Below are positions 54,991 to 64,000 of a stretch of DNA of 64,000 bases, piece by piece. The translations under genes were made by a program, and so were the position numbers. The notes beneath the pieces were generated by a model. The model searched no databases and was not told where the DNA came from. It saw only the letters and a program-made list of their open reading frames with translations. Position 1 is the stretch's first letter. Each line of letters starts with the position of its first letter. The stretch lies in contig NC_070614.1 in assembly GCF_027172205.1 (NCBI RefSeq), positions 31,620,501 to 31,684,500 on the forward strand, in the 5' to 3' direction. Origin of the DNA: Podarcis raffonei (taxonomy: Eukaryota > Chordata > Lepidosauria > Squamata > Lacertidae).

Positions 54991-57900
54991 TTTCTCCTAC
55001 AGATGTGACATGGCTGCTGATACATAAGAGAGAAAGAGAGCTTATTTAATGCATGTATTCAGCAATTTATTAACGTTTTTCATGATTGTCACAATCAGTA
55101 ACGATAGAAATGAAGCATTATATATGTGTGTATAACACACACACACACACACAAGCATTATAGCTAATGAAAAAGCAGGTATATCATCCCCGTTATGATA
55201 GACAGCTTTATGGAAGAAAAGAGAATTCAAAAAATTAGAGTTGCAACCCTATATGCTTTTGAACAGAAATACATAAAATTTTGCTGTGAATGATGTACCT
55301 GAGATGTTGTCAAAGCTTGCCAGGTTGTGGTTTACAACCATCAAAGACTCAACTGCTTGAGTCAAAGAAAAGGAAAGCATTTCAAAAGCCTGAAAATTCT
55401 TTTCTGGTTCAGGGTAAAATCTGAACTGGGGGAGAACTGGAGAAGAACTTGTGGACCCTCTCATTGCTCCTAAACACAGCTTCCTGCTACCCAAAAAGAA
55501 ACATGGGAATAAATGAAGTTGCTTAACTCTGAGTCAGAACTTTGGTCTATCTAACTGAAAACTGTCTACATGGACTGGCAGCAGTTCTACAGATGTTCCA
55601 ACAAGGATCTCTCCAGTCCCTACATGGATATGCCAAGTACATGTAACTATGTGGAAAAAAAGGATATAAATGTTAAAAAGAGGAGCAAAAGACAGAAAAT
55701 ATGCTTTCAGGGACTTTGTTTTAGTCAATCAAAAGGCTCTCAGTTCATTAAAGTTTATGTTCCACCATGCCACAAAGTCTATGCCACAATTCTGTTAAAC
55801 TTTAAAGTGCCACAGAAATCTATAGGTCATTTCTTGTTATACATTTGAAAGCATATCCAAGCTCATTTGAAGCACATGACTTTCCCCCAAAGAACCTTTA
55901 AACATGTGCTTTAAGTGTGAGTTATGTTTGCTTTCAGTGTATAGCTTGGATCTGCCCTATGTTGGTTTTCCTGCAACAAATTAGACACAACTAACATGTC
56001 TGGAAGTATGGCTTAACACCAAGTTTTTGGAAATGGTCACATTGAATAAATTTATAACACATAAAAAGCCCCCCTCCCCCACTTCTATTGTACCTATACA
56101 TACCAGTAAAGGATACGGTCCTTTTCCTTCAATGGGGATGCCCAATATGCTGCCAACTTTGTTTATTCCCACATATTCCAATGACATTTGCTGGAAAGGA
56201 GGCCTCCTGTCCAGTTATGAGTAATCCTGATCTAATAAACTCTACTCATTGTTTAACAATTCTTTCAGCAATTTTTATTTTCAAAACTATATAGATCTTA
56301 ATTCTGATCGTAAAACAGGAGATGGTTTGATTATTGAATTATATGTGTCATTAAAGAATCAGTATTTGGGAGCTAGTGACTATTTTAGCTAATATATCTA
56401 AATTAAGTGTTGAATTGCACAGCTGATTCTTCAGAGTCACTGCATTTGGTGGTGGTGGTGGGGGACACAGGTGCACATAGTGTGCTGAAAAAGGGCGCAC
56501 ACACTCCCAGCTGTGCTGCTGAAGTCTAACAAATGAGATGAGATGAAGAGATTTGTGAAAATTAAAGACAACATATGTTTGTGTTCCTGTGAGAAGATAA
56601 GACACTATGTATGTTTTTGTGTGTAAGAGAGAGTAGAGGAAGTTTGCATTCAGCAAAAGAGAAGAGTGCATACACGGGGCATTAACCTATACATTTAAAT
56701 AGTGCAAGTGTGTGCACTCAGAAGCAGATCCCACTGTGTTCAGTCAGCTATATTCACGTACAAAAATGCAAGGTGCATGTGCTTAGGTAAGGGTGCAATC
56801 CTAGGTACACATATCTGGCAGTTGGTCACATTGAATTTAAAGGGGATTGCTTTTCAGTAATCACAGATCTTTTGCTTTCTGTATGGAGTCCATACCACAT
56901 GAACAGATGCATGCAGAAACCAGGTTACTGCACTTTACCATAAAAATACAGCAGCTACAGAATATTTACTGCCAGTATTAAGCAGCCCAGAGACATCCCA
57001 GTTATGAAATGGTAGGTTGTGATTTTTTTGATGCTGACACTGATTTCAGTCTATGTATTGACTTGACAGTTACACACTGCTTAACACGTATATTAAATAT
57101 TTCAAGGGTTCAGACTGCTTCACAATGTTATCTAGGTAATGCTTACAACAATTGAAATATCTAGCCTGCAGTTGCTTTCTCAATGTTAAAGTGCATTTAG
57201 CAGATGTAAGGAGAGGATGTTGTGATGGATTATGTCCTGCCACCTGCCAAGTTTTCTACATTGCAAATTATTCTTTGGCATTTCCTACTGCATGACAATA
57301 GGGAAAACACTAGGAGGGAGAGTTTATTCTTTCCTTCTTTGTTACCTTTGCATGCTGCATTGTCATTAGTCTTGCTTGATTTATTCATTTGTATTTCATG
57401 AAAATAAAGTCAAAATCTCTAAAACGAGCTTCTTGATTTTCCATATCTTCTATAGCAATGAGCTGTGTGGGTAAATATGTACCTTGTAGTGACAAGGTTT
57501 TATGACTCTACACTCTGCATGTGTCCTTGGAGAAACTACAAATCCCAGTAGCATTCAATAGTAGTGGTCCCAAGAGAAATTATCTATGGATCGAAATGTG
57601 TCTTATGTAAAACACATGAGGAGTGTTCCTATTTTTATGACAAAGGAGCACTATTCTCTCCCCAAAATATATTGCATCACATACAAGGTATATATTCTGT
57701 GTGGAAAACAATAAATGCAATAGCCTGGCCAGCATGATTGTTCCACTTAAGAAAAAAAAGTGAGTGACACTGCACAAATTAGGACATTTCAAACAATCCA
57801 GACATCACATATGATGCACATAGTGGATGCTTGTGACTGGTGTCATTCTATTATCACATTGTAGTGTAGCCCAGAGATTTCATGACCTTGACTTCAATGT

Positions 57901-58124
57901 AGTTGAAAATTCAGTTAGGTCAACTTCACCTCCATTAATTCCTACCACCATTCATATTGAGTAGTAGTAAAGTCTTCTGTTCATGTCCATGTTAGTCTCC
58001 CCACTGTGATCACATATTGGAATAATATTTCATAATTCTTTTTTTTAGTTATATATCCTTTAAGTTCTTTAAGTTACACCCAGTTCTGTATATTTAGGGT
58101 TTTCCCAGATCTTGTCCCACTTAA
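54991..58124. other. Intergenic, nothing certain
   Basis: A (CA)n tract lies near 55135-55153. A GTGCAATCCTAGG phrase near 56790 may belong to a dispersed palindromic repeat. Frames of 62-106 codons show no motifs. Confidence 0.45.
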
Positions 58125-58265
58125 ATGGGGTCAGCAGTGATATTTTTCTAGAAAAAGAGGTGCTGGAACTCACCATGAACACCTCCCTTGCAATAGCAAT
58201 GGTGCCCACCTGATAGGTGCTGGAACTGAGTTCCGATGAGTTCTGGTTGAAGAAAAACCCTGGGG
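58125..58265. repeat. Small dispersed repeat with partly inverted ends
   Basis: GAGGTGCTGGAACTCACC and TGGAACTGAGTTCCGATGAG parts lie between TTTTTCTAGAAAAAGA and GGTTGAAGAAAAACCC. The pattern resembles a lizard non-autonomous DNA repeat that I recall but cannot name. Confidence 0.35.
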
Positions 58266-58939
58266 TCAGGGAGATATATATTTGGTGCTGGCCACATACC
58301 AGGAAAAGGGCATCTGATTGGTTATATTTCTACACCTGTTGACAATTAAACCCCCCCCCCCCAAAAAAAAACTATTGTCTTGGGAAGTGTAAATTAGGAA
58401 GCTTTGCCTTTAAATGCAAATTGCTCCAAATCTTTTCCCCATTTCTATGATCAGCTAACAATTGCTTCTGGGGCGTTTTATATGTAATTTGAATGTGATC
58501 AGTTATTTTTCAATTTCCTCATGTGAAGACTTTAAATTACTTTAAATCATATGTCTGAAATTACTGTATGTTACTTGGTACAAAGCTGAAGACCTATTTT
58601 ACCCACAGCCTTATTCAGCTTGACTCTATGCTATAGATTTTCTAAGCAGAAGGGAATGGGAAGTGACCCTGCTGGCAGGTACTGGCAAGACTGAGAAGCA
58701 CTTCTATCAATAAAGTGAGGCAATTGAGGGCTTCTCTAAAACCATGCTGAAAAACTTCTATCAATGTTCTTTGATCTAACATTGTCATTTGGTGGGATGA
58801 AGTATATTCTACAAGTTTTGGCGGATTATTTAGCAGTGGCCATTTCCGCATAGAGCTAGACTTTCACAGCAGTCCATGCTCTGTTAACCTTCTTATTGAA
58901 CTGCTGCATTGCATTACACATGGTGTTGCCCTTGAATAT

Positions 58940-59215
58940 GACTAAAAAGCCTTAGTTGGTGCAGAACTTGGCTGCCAGATGGAGTCATGTTACTCCAATT
59001 ATAAGTGGCTGGCACTGGAACTTACCTTTGTAACTACCCATATTAGCCTGCATGTCACATACATTCTTAGGTTAAGGTCTTTTGCTGAGTCCTGTCCTCA
59101 GCAGAGCTGCTTTGTTTGTTTATTGTTATGTGTTTTGTATTTTTATAATGTAGACCACCCTATGAGCATGGGCTGAAGGGCAGAACATAAATTTAATAAA
59201 ATATAGTAATTTGCA
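58940..59215 (+). mobile_element. L2/CR1-type LINE 3'-end fragment
   Basis: The plus strand reads VQNLAARWSHVTPIISGWHW, the degenerate form of the conserved LINE C-terminal block, followed by a 3' end GGGCAGAACATAAATTTAATAAAA. Confidence 0.6.
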
Positions 59216-59760
59216 AGCCCAGTCGCATTGTTGCCAACCCCTGGCTCAGTCTCTACATGTAAAATATGATTAATAATTCAGACAAACAACTATCTGGATT
59301 TTAAATGGCCACAACTTTATTCATTACAGATATAGGTGGAATTTTGGCTCAGGCATTGAGTGCATATCCATTCCAGCTTCCTGCTGGAGGACTGGAACCA
59401 CAATCAAGTCATGGATGGCAGTGGTCTTATGAATCATTGCCTAGCATTGCACAGCAACACCTTCAGGTCATGTGGGTTTCCCTTGTTGATTCCAGTATCC
59501 AACCAGTCAAGACCAGACCCAGAGGCAGGGATAGTCTTCAAACAATGACTAAGCCTGCCTCCTTGGTAATGACATGGCTTGGTCTTAGCGTAACTCCTCC
59601 TCCTACCCATGATCACTGAGATTGGATGTCCCAGTGCATCCCCCCCCCCCTTTGGAACTTGCCCCATAACTTTATCAAATGAGAGAGATAAAGGATGCAG
59701 AGCCCTCAAATATTCCACAGTACTACCCCACAATATATTTTATTCCTAGTATTATTTATT
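59216..59760 (+). repeat. Possible diverged Ngaro-like terminal repeat
   Basis: GGCCACAACTTTATT followed by AGGCATTG echoes the same two phrases, in order, in the A repeat at 40700-40745. The rest is hard to align by eye. Confidence 0.3.
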
Positions 59761-60128
59761 GTCTGCAGCATGAAGTTTCAGATTCAATGCATTACTTTAA
59801 AATATATTTTATTATCAAATAGAAACCAATATATGCACAACGTCCTTCAACCGAATTGAACCTTTTCTAACTGAACAAGATAATCAAAAGACTTTCTCTT
59901 AAGATTTGCTGACACAGTTAAGTCTGATTGCACTACATTTGAATGTGTTGGAGTGAAATAGACAATCTTAAAAGTGGTAGAAGGACCACTTAGAAAACAT
60001 AGAATAACATAGAAAATTGGATGAAGGGAACACAGAGCAATCCCTAAGATATATTAAAATGATTACAGTTCAAGCTGAAAAATTGTAGAGCCAACCATTC
60101 ACATGCAGAAACAGATTCAACCTGGTTT

Positions 60129-61100
60129 TTATAGAACTCTAAATATACTTTTAGAAGAATGCCCTAAATGTAAGAGTTTCCACAAAGCAGTTTTGATTTC
60201 TTTGTTTCTCATGCTGTAGATGAATGGATTCAACATAGGAGGAATTATGGTATATATAACAGAAAAATATATATCCAAATCAGAAGAAACACTACTGGGA
60301 GGCCGTGCATAGGCAAAGATTGCAGTGAACACAAACACAGAGACAACTGTGAGGTGGGGAAGACAAGTTGAGAGGGCTTTTTTCTTACCATGTACTGAAG
60401 GAATTTTGCGCACAGCAGCAAACACCTGCATGTATGTTATGATGATGAAAATGAAGCATCCTATTCCTATAAAAACCCCTATCAAAATAAACCCTGCTTC
60501 AACTAGGTAAATGTTAGAGCAGGAGAGCATCAGCAACTTTGGGATTTCACAGAAAAATTGATTGACAGTGTTTGAACAGAAGGTGTTTGCAAACGTGCCA
60601 CAAGTGTGTAACATGGCATAAAGAAGACTTGTAATCCACACAGTGACGATCATCTGAATACAAGCTGCTTTGTGCATTATTGTCTCATATTGTAAAGGGT
60701 TGCAGATGGCAACAAACCGATCGTGTGCCATTACCATTAGAAGGGAAAGGTCTGATGCTGAAAAGAAGAAGAAGAAGAAAACTTGAACCACACACCCAGA
60801 ATATGAAATTGACCTGCTGTTCATGATGGAATTGACCATTGATTTCGGTATGATGGCAGAAACGGAGCCAACATCCATCAGTGCCAAGTTTGTTAGGAAA
60901 AAATACATAGGTTTGTGCAGATGATGATCAAGGGCTACCGCTGCAACGATAAGAAGATTCCCAGTCACTGTTGTCATGTACATTCCTAGGAACAGAAAGA
61001 AGTGTAAGATTTGTAGTTTTCGAACTTCTGAGAATTCTTTCAGCAGAAAGATGGATATTGAAGTAAGATTGCTCATTTTGCCTTGATTCGTTGCATTCAT
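60129..61100 (-). CDS. Olfactory receptor, class II, family 14-like (intact)
   Basis: This is a single-exon odorant receptor of 323 residues from the ATG at 61100, or 315 from a second ATG at 61076 (MSNLTSISIF) that aligns with the sister genes. A clear acceptor (CTTCCTTCTACAG) directly precedes the first ATG, so both are in the coding exon. Motifs in the 315-residue numbering: NLT at 3-5, GN at 39-40, KPMYFF at 55-60, MAHDRFVAIC at 116-125 (phenylalanine replaces the usual tyrosine of DRY), FCEIPKLLMLSC in loop 2, KALSTCLPHL, NPFIYSMRNKEI. It is closest in motif detail to the OR at 3761-4717 (MAHDR, MSNLTS). Expected role: odorant detection through Golf. Confidence 0.94.
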   Translation of the reverse strand: MNATNQGKMSNLTSISIFLLKEFSEVRKLQILHFFLFLGMYMTTVTGNLLIVAAVALDHHLHKPMYFFLTNLALMDVGSVSAIIPKSMVNSIMNSRSISYSGCVVQVFFFFFFSASDLSLLMVMAHDRFVAICNPLQYETIMHKAACIQMIVTVWITSLLYAMLHTCGTFANTFCSNTVNQFFCEIPKLLMLSCSNIYLVEAGFILIGVFIGIGCFIFIIITYMQVFAAVRKIPSVHGKKKALSTCLPHLTVVSVFVFTAIFAYARPPSSVSSDLDIYFSVIYTIIPPMLNPFIYSMRNKEIKTALWKLLHLGHSSKSIFRVL

Positions 61101-62411
61101 TCTGTAGAAGGAAGAATCTGAGAAGTGTCAACGTGTCAATATTCATTAACCAGTTATTTCAAACAAGTTCCTCATTGCATCTTTCCTACATTTATGTGGA
61201 ATATTTACCAGGGCACCATTGTTCATTTTAAAGTCAAACAGTATGATGACAGTTGAATCAGCAGCATCATGTTTCAAGTATATATGATACCAATTGAACA
61301 TGGATAGATGACAGGAAAAGAGAAACTTGATAAATGTCAAGTTTACATCAAATCTACTCAATCCCATTAAAGCATTTTGAAATACCTTTAATAGCAAGAT
61401 TCAATTTCTCTTGCCAAAGATATGCAAGTCCATGTATCTTCTCCATGAAGTACTTTCAACCTTCCTGTGCCCCTTGCCACAGAACATGTAACTGATGTTT
61501 TTTGTCTTTGAAATGTCTGCATATGTAAGGATGCGGGAAAGCAAATTATTTTTAGAATGTTTTGTCAACTTGGGATCTTACTCCCAAGTTGATGAAACAG
61601 CTGATCAGAAAACATTGTTGAAACTCTTCAAGTTCATGTTGCTTCTTCTCCTTTTTTTAGCATGCATGATGAAATAAATGCAACAAGTGATTGAAAACAT
61701 GAAAAATGTTCACAAGTGGGCTGGCATTTGTATGTATATATGTACAGTATATGTGTGTATGTGTATTCAAGAAGTCAGTGTTGATTCAGTAGATGATATT
61801 GGGGTTTCATACACGATTAATATAACATAATTGTATCTATGTAAGAATGATATGTAGGGCTAAAATTCCTTGAGGTAAATACTGAATCTGAAAGAAGGCC
61901 CACATCTCCAGTTCAAATTTTAACATCAGTATTAAAGGAGAACTGGTGTATAACAAACCACAGTTATTTATCTAGTGAAGTGAGTGCTCCTTCCCCCTAC
62001 CCACCACCCCATAGACAATGCTGTTCCATTGAGACAAAGGCAAATGAGATAGATATCAACGAATGCAACAACTCCTGGATGTCAAGATCCAGATTTTGGG
62101 CAAGTACTCTTGGATGAGAGAACCCCAGCAGAGATTTAAATCACAAAACATGCAGCAAAGTAAAGCAAGGTGATACAGGCCATTAGACCTTTAAAACATC
62201 CACTTCTACGTTGCTTCCAAAGTTCACCTCTTCCCTTTGCATAGAAAGAGACCACACATTTGGCAAGCAAGTTGAAAAAAAGTTTATTTACAAACTTTTC
62301 AAATGTCAGATTCATGTGCTTTTCTATACAGCAGTAAAAAAAACAAAAAACAAATAATGCTTTTCCTGCATTATGTATTCATGTGTGTACATGTATTCAG
62401 TATGTGGTATG

Positions 62412-62413
<2 letters not shown>
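61101..62413. other. Intergenic, nothing recognised
   Basis: AT-rich sequence without repeat or gene signals that I can name. Confidence 0.45.

Positions 62414-62482
<69 letters not shown>
62414..62482 (+). repeat. (TG)n(GA)n microsatellite
   Basis: About fourteen TG units pass into about twenty GA units. Confidence 0.95.
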
Positions 62483-62485
<3 letters not shown>

Positions 62486-62894
62486 ATAGAGTGTGTCACA
62501 GAGTGATTGTGGGAGGCAGAAAGGGAGGGAACGGTGAGGAAAAGGGTGGAATAAAGGAGAGCTAGAGGAAAGTGAGAAGAAAAACCCAGTGAGCAAAGAT
62601 TACATAGAAAAGGGAGGGACTTTTTTGTTTTTTGTTTTCAAAATGATTAAAGGGGTGTGTGCACAGAAAACAGAGAAGAAGGGGCATGGAAATGGGTGTG
62701 TTTGTGAAGTGGAGGGGTTGTGAAAAGTAAGTAGGGAGGAGGGGAAAGACAGTGATGGTGAAAATTAGGGTGCAAATGGAGTTACAAGAAAAAGTGGAAA
62801 GAAGATGGCATAAGGGGCATGGAAGGGTATGACAAAAAGGAAGGAATGGTGGCTGCATAATTGGGCAGGATGTGTGCTTAGTAGTTTCAATGAG
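62483..62894. other. Purine-rich intergenic stretch
   Basis: Strongly purine-rich (GGGA/GAAAG) on the plus strand with no repeat family recognised. The 119-codon minus frame is pyrimidine-driven and not a gene. Confidence 0.45.
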
Positions 62895-63032
62895 TGCAAG
62901 GAGGAAGACCACAAGAGTCATCTAGTCCAACCCCGTGAAATGCAGGAATCTTTTGTCCAAAATGGGTTCAAATCCACAACCTTGAGATTCAGAGTCTCAT
63001 GCTCTACTGACTGAGCTATGAGATTTTGCAAG
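62895..63032 (-). mobile_element. tRNA-Lys-like SINE with CR1-like tail
   Basis: The reverse complement begins CTCATAGCTCAGTCAGTAGA, then GCATGAGACTCTGAATCTCA and a B box GGATTTGAACCC, ending in the GGGTTGGACTAGATGACTCT-type tail. Confidence 0.7.
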
Positions 63033-63044
63033 GTGAACAATACA

Positions 63045-63870
63045 AAGCGTGTTCTCCCTCATGGAGAGCACGTGTTGCGGTGGGGGCTGACGAGACACCT
63101 CACTGTTGCTAGGCAAAAGAGTTTGGCCATCTTTTAAGCAGGGGCGGGCTGTTACTGGGGAAATTTATATGTTGCCATTTATTGATTGACAGCCCTATTT
63201 GTTAAAAACATTGCACGCAGCTATGATATTCCTCTTTTCTCTGCGTGCTTCGGATCACTCGCCCTCCCTTCCCTAATGTTAGGCTGTTTGCTTGACCTTG
63301 CTATGCCTGTCATGGGGTCATCTGCTTTGGGGCAGGGGCCCGGTAGGAATTTTGTCCATTTGGCTGATTGGCTGGTGCCATTCGGTTTTTGCCTACTGCG
63401 TAGCAAATTGTCAAAACTTGTAAGGTTGCGGTTAGGCATTGGTTTGGGAATTGGTTGCTGGAGGGGTATGGATTTGGCTGTGCCTGCCCCTCTAAAATGC
63501 TGCTGCTGCTGCTTCTGCTTCAAGGGTTTTCCATTAAAGGAACCCAGGGGCACCCCATGCTTTTGTCCGAAACCCCCTGGCAAGGGGCTAGGGGCACGCA
63601 AGAGCCCCTGGGAGCATTCTGGGGAGAGGTGAGGCATGGTTCCCAGTCCTGTCTCTCTCCCCAGGTGACTTACCCTTGCTGACTTCACGGGGGGTGCGAA
63701 TGTCAGAGCTGTCCCCGTGCGGGGTCAGTTAGTCGCTACCAATGCCTAAGCAACCACTCACATTGCTGTAATTTTAATCAAGTTGTGGCCAAAATTATGC
63801 CAAAAACCTTAAACAAAAATTAAGTGTCATTGTGTTTTTATTTGGTGTGTCTTGGGGACCTCGGCACACA
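63045..63870 (-). mobile_element. Solo terminal repeat of a Ngaro-like element (opposite orientation to 1-675)
   Basis: The plus strand begins AAAGCGTGTTCTCCCTC and ends with GGCCAAAATTATGCCAAAAA and a GGGGACCTCGGCACA phrase: the reverse complement order of the A-B unit at 40611-41427. It also holds CTATGCCTGTCATGGGGTCA near 63300, CCTACTGCGTAGCAAATTG near 63392 and ACCAATGCCTAAGCAACCAC near 63738. Sequence between these marks is closer to 1-675 than to the 40.6-kb copy. Frames of 148-155 codons are chance. Confidence 0.72.
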
Positions 63871-64000
63871 ATAAAAACATAATTATGATGAGGTGAAACC
63901 TGGTTTTCTTCAAAACTTTCTTACAAAGCTTTAGATTTTGATGTTGTTGAAATGGTTGTTGTCTTTTATTATATTTGAATCTCTTGTAAATGAAATAAAA

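Noticed and set aside
62303-62596. Frames through the (TG)n(GA)n tract
   Set aside because: They are products of dinucleotide repeats.

Overview
The window looks like a squamate (lizard-type) nuclear genome and holds a cluster of class II olfactory receptor (OR) genes embedded in repeats. The squamate call rests on a Sauria-type tRNA-derived SINE near 33.0 kb, tRNA-headed SINEs with a CR1-like tail, CR1 and L2-like LINE 3' ends, and OR14-like receptors. A lacertid is possible but unproven. No housekeeping gene, bacterial gene, CRISPR array or functional RNA gene was seen.

OR genes. Five single-exon receptors are intact, all on the minus strand: 3761-4717, 27124-28068, 37916-38890, 54058-54990 and 60129-61100. 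Four copies are broken: a head-to-head pair of truncated copies (15530-16350 minus and 16351-16869 plus), a copy with one nonsense codon (31587-32534) and a copy with one frameshift (49084-50017). All carry the family-14-like ICL3 motif KA(F/L)STCLPHL. They would act as odorant receptors in sensory cilia through the Golf/cAMP pathway. Most intact genes have a splice-acceptor-like site just before the start, as expected for ORs with a non-coding 5' exon.

Duplication history. The left third (about 1.5-24.4 kb) is built from copies of one OR block in both orientations. The 3' flank of the first OR (1515-2710) recurs inverted at 17400-18180. Its 5' flank (4790-7370) recurs at 21410-24430, and a mirror copy forms a large imperfect palindrome centred near 21.39 kb. 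Two truncated ORs meet head to head at 16350. On the right, 27124-28366 and 31587-32832 are a recent tandem duplication that is nearly identical in its 5' half but clearly diverged in its 3' half.

Fossil elements. A broken gammaretrovirus-like provirus (7701-13310) has paired LTRs, a 4-bp target duplication and a proline-type primer site. A sister solo LTR lies at 18846-19312, and an unrelated solo LTR with a 5-bp duplication at 52124-52624. A Ngaro-like tyrosine-recombinase retrotransposon occupies 40611-47403 on the minus strand with split direct repeats. Its repeats are almost identical although the interior is old and carries nested SINE and LINE copies. It also contains an open SGNH-hydrolase frame. 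Solo copies of related repeats sit at both window edges in opposite orientation (1-675 and 63045-63870).

The rest is OR-flanking sequence, CR1/L2 LINE fragments, SINEs, small DNA transposons (a TA-type MITE in three places, a 405-bp hAT-like element) and microsatellites.
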